Origin: an uncultured Verrucomicrobia subdivision 3 bacterium
Lineage (GTDB): Bacteria > Verrucomicrobiota > Verrucomicrobiae > Limisphaerales > UBA11358
DNA length: 31,489 bases
Direction of reading: 5' to 3'
NCBI GenBank assembly: GCA_903921455.1
Contig: CAIXPZ010000191.1
Location: 1 to 31,489, forward strand
How positions within the stretch are numbered: the first letter of the stretch is position 1; every line of letters begins with the position of its first letter. The position numbers were made by a program, and so were the translations under genes. Below, one piece after another: positions 1-8,465 of the stretch. The notes beneath the pieces were generated by a model, which was not told the origin of the DNA, did not search any database, and was given only the letters and a program-made list of their open reading frames with translations.

Positions 1-2
1 AC

Positions 3-1058
3 GCGCCGCTGCTGGAATCGGAGGATTACGAGCTCGGCATCATCGGCCGCAGCGGGCCGATGCAGGGCGTTTTCAAACTCATCGGCCAGATCGCCGCGAC
101 GGACACCACCGCGCTCATCACTGGCGAAAGCGGCACCGGCAAGGAACTCGTCGCCCGCGCCATCTACCACCACAGCGACCGCGCCACGCAGCCCTTTCTC
201 GCCGTCAACTGCGCGGCGATCCCCGAACAGCTGCTGGAAAGCGAATTGTTCGGCCATGAAAAAGGCGCCTTCACCGGCGCGACGGTGCAGCGCATCGGCA
301 AATTCGAGCAATGCAACAAAGGCACGATTTTCCTGGATGAAATCGGCGACATGACGCCCGCCACGCAGACGAAGATTTTGCGCGTGCTGCAATCCGGCAC
401 CTTCGAGCGCGTGGGCGGGAACACGCCGCTGCAGGTGGACGTGCGCGTGATCGCCGCGACGAACAAGCCGCTGGAGGCCGCCGTGGCCGCGAAACAGTTC
501 CGCGAAGACCTGTTCTACCGGCTGAACGTGGTGCGCATCCACCTGCCGCCCCTGCGCGACCGCCGCGACGACATTCCGCTGCTGGTGAATTATTTCCTGG
601 AAAAGATCGCGCGCGAACTGTCGCGCCGGCCGAAGTCCATCGCCACCGCCGCCGTGAAACTCTTTGAGAAATATCACTGGCCCGGCAACGTGCGCGAACT
701 GGAGAACGCCATCCGCCGCGCGCACGTGCTGGCCAAGAGCGACGCAATCCTGCCCGGCGATTTGCCGCCCGAGATTTCCGGGGCCGCCACCGGCGTGGCC
801 GCCCCGCCCGCGGCCATCGGCACGAGCGACGGCACCACCGGCGATGCCGCCACCCTCGCCCGCCAGCTCTTCCAGATCGCCAAGCGCGATCCGAAGCTGA
901 AAATCATCCCCGCCGTCGAGCGCGAACTGGTGATCCAGGCGCTGATCGAAACGAACGACAACCAGGTGCACGCCGCCAAGATGCTCGGCATCACGCGCGC
1001 GACCCTGCGCAAACGCATCGAGAAATTTGGCATCCAGCGGGAATTGAACGTGAAATGA
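3..1058 (+). CDS. Sigma-54-dependent response regulator (NtrC family), 5'-truncated by window edge
   Basis: The reading frame is open from the first bases of the window, so the N-terminus (presumably a receiver domain) is missing. What remains is an AAA+ sigma-54 activator: Walker A (GESGTGKE), the intact GAFTGA loop that contacts sigma-54, Walker B ([10 protein letters not shown]), and the arginine-finger region ([11 protein letters not shown]). The [10 protein letters not shown] segment and a C-terminal Fis-type helix-turn-helix ([20 protein letters not shown]) follow. The family remodels RNA polymerase-sigma-54 at enhancer-bound promoters using ATP. The signal and target genes cannot be read from the sequence. 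An ATG at 60 lies inside the frame but is not the likely start, because conserved-looking sequence continues upstream of it. The rpmH promoter starts 17 bases after its stop, so the two are probably separate transcription units. Confidence 0.93.
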   Translation, partial: APLLESEDYELGIIGRSGPMQGVFKLIGQIAATDTTALITGESGTGKELVARAIYHHSDRATQPFLAVNCAAIPEQLLESELFGHEKGAFTGATVQRIGKFEQCNKGTIFLDEIGDMTPATQTKILRVLQSGTFERVGGNTPLQVDVRVIAATNKPLEAAVAAKQFREDLFYRLNVVRIHLPPLRDRRDDIPLLVNYFLEKIARELSRRPKSIATAAVKLFEKYHWPGNVRELENAIRRAHVLAKSDAILPGDLPPEISGAATGVAAPPAAIGTSDGTTGDAATLARQLFQIAKRDPKLKIIPAVERELVIQALIETNDNQVHAAKMLGITRATLRKRIEKFGIQRELNVK

Positions 1059-1074
1059 ACCGGCGAAGCCCTTC

Positions 1075-1102
1075 TTGACACAAGTTCGTTCACTGCTATT
1101 CT
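1075..1102 (+). promoter_or_regulatory. Sigma-70-type promoter for rpmH cluster
   Basis: A perfect -35 box TTGACA (1075-1080) is followed after 16 bases by TATTCT (1097-1102), preceded by TGC, which makes an extended -10. Transcription would start near 1109, about 40 bases upstream of the rpmH ATG. This is a pattern-based call. Confidence 0.7.
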
Positions 1103-1146
1103 CCCACGCTCCGGTTTTTGCGCCGGTCACCAATTGATTTAATTTT

Positions 1147-1284
1147 ATGAAACGCCAGTATCAACCGTCGAAAATCCGCCGGAAACGCCAGCACGGGTTC
1201 CTCAACCGCAACTCCACCAAGAGCGGCAAGGCCACCCTCGCCAACCGCCGCCGCAACGGTCGCAAGCGCCTGACGCCGGTTTGA
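1147..1284 (+). CDS. rpmH: 50S ribosomal protein L34
   Basis: A 45-residue, extremely basic protein beginning [18 protein letters not shown] and ending [12 protein letters not shown], the standard L34 pattern and length. It is a component of the large ribosomal subunit. The start is the only ATG in frame. The leader before it is AT-rich (gatttaatttt) with no Shine-Dalgarno. It is the first gene of the rpmH-rnpA-yidD-yidC-jag cluster, and the rnpA GTG lies four bases after its stop. Confidence 0.97.
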   Translation: MKRQYQPSKIRRKRQHGFLNRNSTKSGKATLANRRRNGRKRLTPV

Positions 1285-1288
1285 TCTC

Positions 1289-1660
1289 GTGAATCCCGCG
1301 CCGCCGAAACGCCTGCGCCTCGGCCGTCCGTCGCGGCTCGCGCAAAATCGCGATTTCGCACGCGTCCGGCAACGGGGAGAACGGCTCGTGCTCGGCTGCC
1401 TGATTGCGAACTGGAACAAGCTACCCGACGGCTCCGCCCCCAAGCTGGGGGTTGTCACCAGCAAAAAAATCGGCAACGCACCGGCCCGCAGCCGCGCCCG
1501 GCGACTCCTCCGCGAAAGTTTCCGGCTGCATCAGCATGAATTTGCGTCGCCGGTGGAGCTGGTTTTGGTCGCGCGCAACTCGATCGCCCAAAAGGATTTT
1601 GCCGGAGTAGAAAAGGATTTGCTCGCCGCCCTCCGCCGCGCGAGCCTGCTCAAGCACTGA
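1289..1660 (+). CDS. rnpA: Ribonuclease P protein component
   Basis: A 123-residue basic protein matching the RnpA fold and length. It opens with the 'RL...RDFARVRQRGERL' segment, has a central GVVTSKKIGNA strand, and carries the RNR-type helix as ARSRARRLLRESFR (around residues 66-79), where the classic motif is RNRxKRxxRE. It binds the catalytic RNase P RNA and helps remove 5' leaders from pre-tRNA. The start is a GTG four bases after rpmH. The stop is three bases before the yidD start, so translation is probably coupled. Confidence 0.95.
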   Translation: MNPAPPKRLRLGRPSRLAQNRDFARVRQRGERLVLGCLIANWNKLPDGSAPKLGVVTSKKIGNAPARSRARRLLRESFRLHQHEFASPVELVLVARNSIAQKDFAGVEKDLLAALRRASLLKH

Positions 1661-1663
1661 ACC

Positions 1664-1954
1664 GTGAATCCACTCCAGCACATTCTGATCTTCGCGGTGC
1701 GCGCCTATCGCCTGACGCTGTCACCGGCGCAGATATTTTTGTTCGGGGCCGGCGGCTGTCGCTTCACGCCCACGTGTTCGGTTTACTCCCTAGAGGCTGT
1801 GCGCGCACACGGCGCTCTGGCGGGGACCGTGATGGCGGCCAAGCGGATTTGTCGCTGCCACCCGTGGGGCGCCTGCGGTCACGACCCGGTGCCGAAAGTA
1901 GTTGGTAGATGGCAGACGGCAGATGGGGCAATTACAGCGGCAGACACTCATTAA
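1664..1954 (+). CDS. yidD: Membrane protein insertion efficiency factor YidD
   Basis: A 96-residue protein with the diagnostic core CRFTPTCSVYSLEAVRAHG followed by RCHPWGACGHDPVP. The family helps YidC-dependent insertion of inner-membrane proteins and sits on the cytoplasmic membrane face through an N-terminal amphipathic helix (here residues 1-25). The GTG start is placed by the rnpA stop three bases upstream. The family usually ends soon after GGHDPVP. Here about 20 further residues (KVVGRWQTADGAITAADTH) come from low-complexity DNA with repeated 'gatggcag/gacggcag' units at about 1908-1926, so the tail probably has no conserved role. yidC begins seven bases after the stop. Confidence 0.94.
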   Translation: MNPLQHILIFAVRAYRLTLSPAQIFLFGAGGCRFTPTCSVYSLEAVRAHGALAGTVMAAKRICRCHPWGACGHDPVPKVVGRWQTADGAITAADTH

Positions 1955-1961
1955 TATTTTC

Positions 1962-3800
1962 ATGGATAAAACAGGCATCATCGTTATCTCACTGTGCGTG
2001 GCGCTGCTAGGCTGGTGGTTTTGGGAGCAGAACAAAATCCAGCAACAGCAGGCGGAATATGCCAAGACCCATCCCGTCGCCACCGCGACGGCGGCGGGCA
2101 CAACCACGGCGGCCGCCACGGCGATCACCACCCCGGTGACCACGGTGGTTTTCGACACCAACGCGCCGGAGCAGACGCTGGTGCTGACCAACGGCCGGGC
2201 GCGCTACACCTTCACGTCGCGCGGCGGAGGCTTGAAACTGGTGGAACTGCTGGATTATCCGCAGACGATTTCGGCGCGGTGGAAAGGACAGGTCACCAAT
2301 GCGGCGGCCAGCGTCACCTCGCTCAATGGCCGGACCACGGTGCCGGCGCTCGCCATCCTCGGGGGCGAAAGCTGGATCGGCGACGGAAATTTTTCGCTGA
2401 CGAAAACGCCGACGGGCGTGCGGATGGAGAAAGCGTTTCCCGACGGCCTGCGGCTGGTGAAAAACTTCCGGCTGAGCTCCAACTTTCTGGTGAACGCCAC
2501 GGTGCGCATAGAAAACACCTCGGACAAACCGCTGGTGTTGCCGGCGCAGGAACTGGTGGTCGGTACGGCGACCCCGATGGACGTGGACGACAACGGCCAG
2601 GTTGAAGGCGCGATGTGGTTTGACGGCAGCACGGCGGTGGATCAGCCGCTGGCGTGGTTTGCGGGCGGCGGCATGGGCTGTTCCAAAGGCGCGCCGAAGA
2701 CGGAATATCGCGCGGGCGGCGGCAATGTCCTCTGGGCGGCGGCGCACAATCAATTTTTCGCGCTGGTCGCCATGACCCGGACCAACGAGCCGGCGCAACA
2801 GATTGTCGCGCGGCCGGTCACCTTGCCGCGTTTTCAAAATATCGGCGTGGTGACGAATCTGCCGGCCCCGCAGGGCATCCAAACGGCCCTAGTTTATCCG
2901 GCGATGACGTTGTCGGCCAATTCCGCAGTGGACCGCGAGATCGTCATCTTTGCCGGGCCGAAGGAATACCGGACGCTGGCGCGGGTAGGCGAGGAGCTCA
3001 ACAACCACGCCGACCAGGTGATGAATTTCGGCAGCGGGTTCGCGAGTTTCTGGGGCGTGGGCACATTTTTTGCGAAGCTGCTGCTGTCGGCGATGAACGC
3101 GGTGCATGATTTGACGACGCTGGGCTACGGCTGGACGATCGTGCTGATCACGGTGCTGATCAAGCTGCTGTTCTGGCCGCTGACGGCGGCCAGCACGCGC
3201 TCGATGAAGCGGATGCAGGCGCTCGCGCCGGAACTGGCCGCGCTCAAGGAGAAATACAAGGACGACGTGCAGAAGCTGACGTCCAAACAGTGGGAGCTTT
3301 ATAAGAAAAACAAGGTGAACCCGATGAGCGGCTGCCTGCCCATGCTCATCCAGATGCCGGTATTCATCGGCTTTTTCACGATGATCCGCAGCGCGATTGA
3401 ATTGCGCGGCGCGCATTTTCTGTGGGCGACGGACCTGTCCAAACCGGACACGCTGTTCATGATTCCGGGAGTGACGTTCATTCCGTTCATCAGCACGCCG
3501 GAAGGGTTGCCCTTCAATCTGCTGCCGCTGCTCATGGGCGGGGCGATGCTCTGGCAGTCGCATTTGACGCCGGCTTCGCCGGGCATGGATCCGGCGCAGC
3601 AAAAAATGATGCGCTGGCTGCCGGCGATGTTCATCCTGTTCCTTTACAACTACTCGTCCGGCCTCGCGCTTTACTGGACGGTCAACAACGTGCTCACCAT
3701 CGTGCAAACCAAGATGACGAAGGCCAATGTTCCCGTTGCCACGACCCCGGCGGTCATGACGAATCCGGCATTGACTCCGGCGCCGAAAAAGAAAAAATAA
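1962..3800 (+). CDS. yidC: Membrane protein insertase YidC (Oxa1 family)
   Basis: A 612-residue protein with Gram-negative YidC architecture: an N-terminal transmembrane anchor (residues 5-21), a long periplasmic beta domain (about 55-345), then the Oxa1-type insertase core. The core shows GWTIVLITVLIKLLFWPLT, the cytoplasmic hairpin with SMKRMQALAPELAALKEKY, and NPMSGCLPMLIQMPVFIGFF. The conserved positive residue in the hydrophilic groove, Arg in E. coli YidC, is Lys here (K401), a common alternative. The lysine-rich tail (APKKKK) fits ribosome contact. It inserts inner-membrane proteins alone or with SecYEG. ATG 1962 was chosen over an upstream GTG at 1902 because it gives the usual N-terminal anchor and does not overlap yidD. 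Confidence 0.96.
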   Translation: MDKTGIIVISLCVALLGWWFWEQNKIQQQQAEYAKTHPVATATAAGTTTAAATAITTPVTTVVFDTNAPEQTLVLTNGRARYTFTSRGGGLKLVELLDYPQTISARWKGQVTNAAASVTSLNGRTTVPALAILGGESWIGDGNFSLTKTPTGVRMEKAFPDGLRLVKNFRLSSNFLVNATVRIENTSDKPLVLPAQELVVGTATPMDVDDNGQVEGAMWFDGSTAVDQPLAWFAGGGMGCSKGAPKTEYRAGGGNVLWAAAHNQFFALVAMTRTNEPAQQIVARPVTLPRFQNIGVVTNLPAPQGIQTALVYPAMTLSANSAVDREIVIFAGPKEYRTLARVGEELNNHADQVMNFGSGFASFWGVGTFFAKLLLSAMNAVHDLTTLGYGWTIVLITVLIKLLFWPLTAASTRSMKRMQALAPELAALKEKYKDDVQKLTSKQWELYKKNKVNPMSGCLPMLIQMPVFIGFFTMIRSAIELRGAHFLWATDLSKPDTLFMIPGVTFIPFISTPEGLPFNLLPLLMGGAMLWQSHLTPASPGMDPAQQKMMRWLPAMFILFLYNYSSGLALYWTVNNVLTIVQTKMTKANVPVATTPAVMTNPALTPAPKKKK

Positions 3801-3804
3801 TTCC

Positions 3805-4257
3805 ATGTCAGCCCAACCGAAAGAAATCACGGAAAAAATCCTCGGCACGCTCGGTTTCCCGGCGACCGTGGAGGCACACCAGCTCGGCGACGACCTGATG
3901 CTCGATGTGAAAACGGAGGAATCCGGCCGGCTGATCGGCCGCCAAGGCCAGACGCTGGCGGACTTGCAATACCTCGTGAACCGCATCCTGTTCCAGCAGG
4001 ACCAAAGCACGCCCAAGGTCATGCTCGACGTGGGCGGCTACCGCTCGCAAGCGCGCGAGGCGCTGGTGAAAAAGGCCAAGGAGGCCGCCGAAAAAGTGCG
4101 GCGCTGGGGCGACGCGGTGGAGCTCGAACCGCTGAACGCCTTCGACCGCCGCATCGTGCATCATGCCTTGCGCGATGATCCGGACGTGGAAACGCAGAGC
4201 GTGGAAGTGGACGGGACGGAAAAGAAGGCCCTGATTCTCCGGCCAAAAAAACACTAA
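3805..4257 (+). CDS. jag: KH/R3H RNA-binding protein (Jag/KhpB, SpoIIIJ-associated)
   Basis: A 150-residue protein with a KH domain carrying the GxxG loop (GRLIGRQG, residues 41-48) and a C-terminal R3H domain (DRRIVHHAL, residues 114-122, with the RxxxH signature). The separate Jag-N domain found in Firmicutes is absent, as in many Gram-negative homologues. The family binds RNA and is almost always encoded directly after yidC. Here the ATG lies four bases after the yidC stop, and the gene is followed by a strong terminator. Its precise RNA targets in this lineage are unknown. Confidence 0.94.
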   Translation: MSAQPKEITEKILGTLGFPATVEAHQLGDDLMLDVKTEESGRLIGRQGQTLADLQYLVNRILFQQDQSTPKVMLDVGGYRSQAREALVKKAKEAAEKVRRWGDAVELEPLNAFDRRIVHHALRDDPDVETQSVEVDGTEKKALILRPKKH

Positions 4258-4282
4258 AGTTTTTCCCGACACCGAAAACAAA

Positions 4283-4317
4283 AAAGCGCGAACAGTGATG
4301 TTCGCGCTTTGGTTTTT
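4283..4317. terminator. Bidirectional intrinsic terminator after jag
   Basis: A perfect 11-bp stem AAAGCGCGAAC / GTTCGCGCTTT (4283-4293 and 4300-4310) with a 6-base loop. It is followed by a T-run on the plus strand and preceded by an A-run that supplies the U-tract on the minus strand. It sits between the convergent jag and lipoprotein genes. Confidence 0.88.
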
Positions 4318-4323
4318 AATATT

Positions 4324-4707
4324 TTAGTCAATCACCTTCAAGGTGTAGGTCGGGGACCAAGAACTATCCGGCTGCGGATCCGCGCCGAAGCTGTTGTAAA
4401 GATAATCAAACTTGAAGCGATAGGTCACTGAGTTGGCGGCCGGAGGCACAGGCACGAGTCCTTCCCAGCGGTTTTTCACGACCGGCACGGGCCGCAGGGG
4501 AAACGGCTGGCCATGCACGATAACAAACGGATGCACGCTGTCCCAGCGGAGCGATTGCTGCGTGGAATTAAAGGCGACTTCGACGGGATATAGGTTGTCG
4601 GCATTGCGCGGCTGCTGACTGGGAGTCATCCGAGTGAACGTCGAGGTGGTGCTGCAACCCGCGAGCAGCAAAACTGGCAGTAACGGCAGAAACTTTTTCA
4701 AATTCAT
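4324..4707 (-). CDS. Small lipoprotein of unknown function
   Basis: A 127-residue protein with a lipoprotein signal peptide: MNLKKFLPLLPVLLLAGCS, lipobox LAGC with the lipidated cysteine at residue 18. The mature part is about 110 residues, rich in Pro, Val and aromatic residues (PFVIVHGQPFPLRPVPVVKNRWEG), likely all-beta. I do not recognise the family. Membrane anchoring in the envelope is inferred from the lipobox alone. The gene is monocistronic, convergent with jag across a terminator and divergent from the MFS transporter. Its leader has no clear Shine-Dalgarno. Confidence 0.85.
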   Translation of the reverse strand: MNLKKFLPLLPVLLLAGCSTTSTFTRMTPSQQPRNADNLYPVEVAFNSTQQSLRWDSVHPFVIVHGQPFPLRPVPVVKNRWEGLVPVPPAANSVTYRFKFDYLYNSFGADPQPDSSWSPTYTLKVID

Positions 4708-4792
4708 GCATGGAAAATGCCGAAAAAACGCGGTTTTGTAAAGTTGATTTCCACGCTTGAACGCCCGTCTGGTTTACGCAATCCTCGCGGGC

Positions 4793-6499
4793 ATGAATTC
4801 CCCGACTCCGTCCCGGCCGGCGACGAGCAACTTCCGCTGGATCATCTGCGCCCTACTCTTTTTCTCCACGACGGTCAATTACATGGACCGCCAGGTCATC
4901 AGCTACCTCAAGGAATTTTTCTGCACCGCGACGGATCAAGGCGGCTTTGGCTGGAGCAATTCGGACTTCGCCAACGTGACCTCCGCCTTCACCGGCTTTT
5001 ACGCCGGCATGACGATTCTCGCGGGCTATGTCATTGATAAAATCGGCACCAAGCTCGGCCTGGCATTGTCGCTGATTGTCTGGTCGGTGTTTGGCATTCT
5101 CAACGCCTTCGTCGGCAGCCTCTCGTGGATGCACATGATCATCCGAAGTTTGTTCGGCATCGGCGAAGCGGGCAACTTCCCCGCGTCGATCAAGACGGTG
5201 GCCGAGTGGTTCCCGAAGCGCGAACGCGCCCTGGCCACCGGCATTTTTAACAGCGGTTCGAACGTCGGCGCGATGATCAGCGCGCTGTTTGTGCCGTGGT
5301 GCATGATCCATTTCGGCGATCAAAGCGGCTGGAAGATGGCCTACATCCTCACCGGCGCCATCGGCTTTCTCTGGCTGATTTTCTGGTTCTGGCTTTACGA
5401 CTCCCCCGCCAGAAGTAAACGGCTGTCCCAGGCCGAATATGACCTGATCCACAGTGACAAGGATGAAGCCAAGCCGGCCGCCCAGGCCGACGATAAGCCG
5501 GCCAAAAAACCGTCCGCCAGTTTCTTCACCTTCAGCGGCCGCATCCCGCGCGACGCCTTCTGGGGCATGACCATCATGACCAGCATCCTGTGCCTCTTCA
5601 TTTATTTCATCACCGTCAAAATTGTGCCCGACGCGATCCACAACCAGCCCACGCTCATATTTTTCGGCGTGGTGGCGGCCATTGCGCTCTGGACGACGCT
5701 GGCGTTGCAAGCCAAGCGCTGGCATGACCTCGGCCAATCCGGCTGGCTCGTGCTGATCAATTTCATCCCGATCGTCGGCACCTTGATTTCGCTCTTCATC
5801 CTCGGCTCCCGCCCCAGTAAGCCCGGAGCCAACCAGTTTGGCGACGAAGCCGGCCCCGGTCTGCTTGGCCACCGGCAGACCTGGTCCTTCTTCGCCGGCA
5901 AATTTCTGACGGACGGCGTCTGGTGGTTTTACCTGTTCTGGCTGCCGGATTACTTGAAGAAACAGTTCGGCATGGACAAGCACCAGGTCATGCTGCCGAC
6001 GTTCATCGTCTACGGCATCGCCATCATCGGCAGCGTCTATGGCGGCAGCATCCCGATGACGTTCATGAAGCGCGGCATGCAAGTCTACAAGGCGCGCATG
6101 ACCGCCATGCTCATCATCGCCCTGTTCCCCCTCACCGTGCTCGCCACGCAATATTTCGGCGACGTCAGCCACTTCGGCAACATGGCTTCCATCTACGCCG
6201 TCGGCCTCATCTGCATCGGCGCCGCCGCGCATCAGGCGTGGTCGGCGAACCTGTTTACAACCGTCTCCGACATGTTCCCCAAGAAGGCGGTCGGCTCCGT
6301 CACCGGCATCGGCGCCATGGCGGGCGGTTTGGGCGGCGTGATCATCCAGAAAGTCGCCGGCGGACTCACCGATGCCTACAAGGCCAATCCGCAAACCGCC
6401 TATCTCATCATGTTCGTCATCTGCGCGGTGAGCTACCTGATCGCGTGGGGCGTCATGAAAGCCCTGGTCCCACGGCATAAGCCCATCACGGATCTGTAA
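4793..6499 (+). CDS. Hexuronate-type MFS transporter with an inserted DUF805 domain
   Basis: A 568-residue membrane protein. Residues 1-210 form the first MFS half of the anion:cation symporter type (NYMDRQVISYLKEFF; RSLFGIGEAGNFPASIKTVAEWFPKRERA), the signature of ExuT-like hexuronate/aldonate transporters. Residues 360-568 form the second half (HRQTWSFFAGKFLTDGVWWFYLFWLPDYL). Between them, in what is normally the central cytoplasmic loop, residues about 243-357 read as a DUF805 domain: FFTFSGRIPRDAFW, three hydrophobic stretches, AKRWHDLGQSGW, IPIVGTLISLFILG, and NQFG. There is no frame break, so this is a genuine fusion. ATG 4793 was preferred to an upstream TTG at 4757 because it starts directly before conserved sequence. 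The convergent sugar-acid operon suggests uronate or aldonate uptake. The role of the DUF805 insert is unknown. Confidence 0.9.
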   Translation: MNSPTPSRPATSNFRWIICALLFFSTTVNYMDRQVISYLKEFFCTATDQGGFGWSNSDFANVTSAFTGFYAGMTILAGYVIDKIGTKLGLALSLIVWSVFGILNAFVGSLSWMHMIIRSLFGIGEAGNFPASIKTVAEWFPKRERALATGIFNSGSNVGAMISALFVPWCMIHFGDQSGWKMAYILTGAIGFLWLIFWFWLYDSPARSKRLSQAEYDLIHSDKDEAKPAAQADDKPAKKPSASFFTFSGRIPRDAFWGMTIMTSILCLFIYFITVKIVPDAIHNQPTLIFFGVVAAIALWTTLALQAKRWHDLGQSGWLVLINFIPIVGTLISLFILGSRPSKPGANQFGDEAGPGLLGHRQTWSFFAGKFLTDGVWWFYLFWLPDYLKKQFGMDKHQVMLPTFIVYGIAIIGSVYGGSIPMTFMKRGMQVYKARMTAMLIIALFPLTVLATQYFGDVSHFGNMASIYAVGLICIGAAAHQAWSANLFTTVSDMFPKKAVGSVTGIGAMAGGLGGVIIQKVAGGLTDAYKANPQTAYLIMFVICAVSYLIAWGVMKALVPRHKPITDL

Positions 6500-6519
6500 G
6501 CGATTTGAGCCAACAATAA

Positions 6520-6547
6520 AGCCCGTTGAAGCATCCTTCAACGGGCT
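6520..6547. terminator. Bidirectional terminator between MFS gene and sugar-acid operon
   Basis: A perfect 12-bp stem AGCCCGTTGAAG / CTTCAACGGGCT (6520-6531 and 6536-6547) with a 4-base loop. It lies between convergent genes, with a T-rich tract on the minus-strand exit (TTTATTGTT). Confidence 0.85.
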
Positions 6548-6572
6548 GAATTATTTCCGGGTGGCAACTTAA

Positions 6573-7346
6573 TTAAATCGCCATCGCATCAAAGCCGCCG
6601 TCCACGACCAGTTCCGCGCCGGTGATGAAACTGCCCGCGTCCGAAGCCAGCAACAGCGTCGCCCCCACCAGCTCATGGGCGTCGCCGAAACGCTTCATCG
6701 GCGTCTTGCCCATGATTTGCGCGATGCGTTCAGGATTAAGCACCTTGCGGTTCTGTTCCGCCGGAAAAAAGCCGGGCACGAGAATGTTCACCCGCACACC
6801 GCTCGTCGCCCACTCGCGCGCGAGATTCTTGGACAGGTTGTGCACCGCCGCTTTCGACGCCGAATAAGTGAACACGCGCGACAAGGGCGTGAGGCCTGAT
6901 GCCGAACCCAGATTGATGATACTGCCGGACTTCTGGTCGACGAGATGCTTGCCGAAAACCTGACAGGCGAGCACAACCCCCTTCAAATTGACGGTGAGAA
7001 TACGGTCGAATTCATCTTCGGGAATGTCGAAGAACGGCGTCGGCGAATTGATGCCCGCGCCGTTCACCAGAATATCCACGCGGCCGAATTTCTTCAAAAC
7101 ATCCGCAAGTAATTGCTGCAACGCGGCCTTGGAAGTGGCTTCGCACGGGAAAAACTCCGCCCGCCCGCCGCCGTGGGCGATTTTTTCGAGTCGGGCCTGC
7201 GCCTTGGCCGCATCGCGGCCAACGATGGCCACGGTGGCGCCGGCGATGGCCAGACCTTCGGCCATCTCGCCGCACAGCACGCCCGTGCCGCCGATGACAA
7301 CCGCTACTTTGCCTTTGAGTGAGAACAGTTCTGCTGGTGTTTTCAT
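6573..7346 (-). CDS. SDR-family oxidoreductase, probable D-mannonate (fructuronate) oxidoreductase
   Basis: A 257-residue classical short-chain dehydrogenase: a GGTGVLCG dinucleotide-binding loop (19-26), NGAG (95-98), catalytic Ser148/Ser150 region, the Tyr161-x3-Lys165 pair (YSASK), and a C-terminal [11 protein letters not shown]. The segment after the active site, [10 protein letters not shown] (191-200), is what I associate with the SDR-type mannonate oxidoreductases (Bacillus UxuB/YjmF group), which interconvert D-fructuronate and D-mannonate. This assignment rests on memory of the family. A gluconate-5-dehydrogenase-like role is the main alternative. It is the last gene of a four-gene operon, 12 bases after the first kinase, and ends before a strong terminator. 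Confidence 0.9.
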   Translation of the reverse strand: MKTPAELFSLKGKVAVVIGGTGVLCGEMAEGLAIAGATVAIVGRDAAKAQARLEKIAHGGGRAEFFPCEATSKAALQQLLADVLKKFGRVDILVNGAGINSPTPFFDIPEDEFDRILTVNLKGVVLACQVFGKHLVDQKSGSIINLGSASGLTPLSRVFTYSASKAAVHNLSKNLAREWATSGVRVNILVPGFFPAEQNRKVLNPERIAQIMGKTPMKRFGDAHELVGATLLLASDAGSFITGAELVVDGGFDAMAI

Positions 7347-7358
7347 AAATTGGTTGTT

Positions 7359-8456
7359 TTAACGCTGGACGCGCGCACTGCCGCCGCCGAACGTCTTCTC
7401 AACTTCCTTGCGCGTAGCCATGCTCGTGTCGCCAGGCGTGGTCGAGGCGAGCGCGCCGTGCGCCGCGCCGTATTCCACGGCCTTCTGGGCGTCGTTGAAT
7501 TCAAGGAAACCAAATTGCAAGCCGCTGGCGAAACTATCGCCGCCGCCGACCCTGTCGAGAATTTCGAGCTCCGGATACTTGCGGCTCTCGAAAAACTTGC
7601 CGTCGTGCCAGAGAATCGCGCTCCAGTCATTCTTCGTCGCGGTGATGACGCGGCGCAAGGTGGTCGCGGCCACCTTGAAATTGGGATACGCCTTCACGGC
7701 GGTTTCGATCATCGCCTTGAAGGCGTCCGTCTCAATGTGGCTCAAGTTGTGGTCGGCACCTTTCACTTCGAAGCCGAGCGACGCGGTGAAATCCTCCTCG
7801 TTGCCGATCATCACATCCACGTATTTGGCGATCTCCCGGTTCACCTCCTGCGCCTTTTTGAGGCCACCGATGGATTTCCAGAGCGACGGACGATAATTCA
7901 AATCGTAGCTGACGATGACGCCGTGCTGCTTCGCTGCTTTCACCGCTTCAATCGTCAACTCCGCCGTCGTGGCGGACAGCGCCGCAAAAATGCCGCCGGT
8001 GTGCAGCCAGCGCGTGCCGATCTTGCCGAAGACGTGGTTCCAATCAAAGTCTCCCAGCTTGAGCTGTGACGCCGCCGAATTACCGCGATCCGAAACCCCG
8101 ACCGCGCCGCGAATGCCAAAGCCGCGCTCGGTGAAATTCAGGCCGTTGCGGATGGTGCGGCCGATGCCGTCATCATCGCGCCACTGGATGAAGTCGGTGG
8201 CGACGCCTCCCTGCATGATAAAATCTTCGATGAGATGGCCGACTTCATTGTCCACGAACGCCGTGCAGATGGCGGTTTTGCAGCCAAAACATTTGCGGAG
8301 GCCGCGCGAAGTGTTGTATTCGCCGCCGCCCTCCCACGCCTGAAACCGCCGCGCCGTGCGGATGCGGCCTTCGCCGGGATCGAGGCGGAGCATGACTTCG
8401 CCCAGGGAAATCTGGTCATACTGACACTCGTTCTTCGGTCGGAGATTCAAGCTCAT
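7359..8456 (-). CDS. PfkB-family sugar-acid kinase, KDG-kinase-like (copy 1)
   Basis: A 365-residue ribokinase/PfkB-fold kinase. It shows the N-terminal 'SLGEVMLRLDP' strand, a glycine-rich substrate lid (EGGGEYNTSRGL), SYDLNYRPSLW, the GNEEDF motif, and the PfkB signature 2 region DRVGGGDSFASG with the catalytic base Asp307. The DLNYRP and GNEED patterns are typical of 2-keto-3-deoxygluconate kinases, which make KDPG for the Entner-Doudoroff aldolase. It is clearly paralogous to the kinase at 9745-10827; both end GGSAR(V/I)QR. It follows the LarA homologue by nine bases. A different 2-keto sugar acid as substrate is possible, especially given the second copy. Confidence 0.9.
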   Translation of the reverse strand: MSLNLRPKNECQYDQISLGEVMLRLDPGEGRIRTARRFQAWEGGGEYNTSRGLRKCFGCKTAICTAFVDNEVGHLIEDFIMQGGVATDFIQWRDDDGIGRTIRNGLNFTERGFGIRGAVGVSDRGNSAASQLKLGDFDWNHVFGKIGTRWLHTGGIFAALSATTAELTIEAVKAAKQHGVIVSYDLNYRPSLWKSIGGLKKAQEVNREIAKYVDVMIGNEEDFTASLGFEVKGADHNLSHIETDAFKAMIETAVKAYPNFKVAATTLRRVITATKNDWSAILWHDGKFFESRKYPELEILDRVGGGDSFASGLQFGFLEFNDAQKAVEYGAAHGALASTTPGDTSMATRKEVEKTFGGGSARVQR

Positions 8457-8465
8457 GTTCGGAAA

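Noticed and set aside
1059..1146. Possible replication origin near rpmH
   Set aside because: No DnaA-box cluster or AT-rich unwinding element is visible, and dnaA is not adjacent.
2889..4022. 377-codon minus-strand frame opposite yidC and jag
   Set aside because: It is an Arg/His-rich shadow of yidC with no recognisable motif.
4853..6541. 562-codon open frame on the minus strand opposite the MFS gene
   Set aside because: It is low-complexity and charged (rich in D, H, A, G) with no domain signs, while the plus strand carries clear MFS motifs. It is an artefact of high GC.
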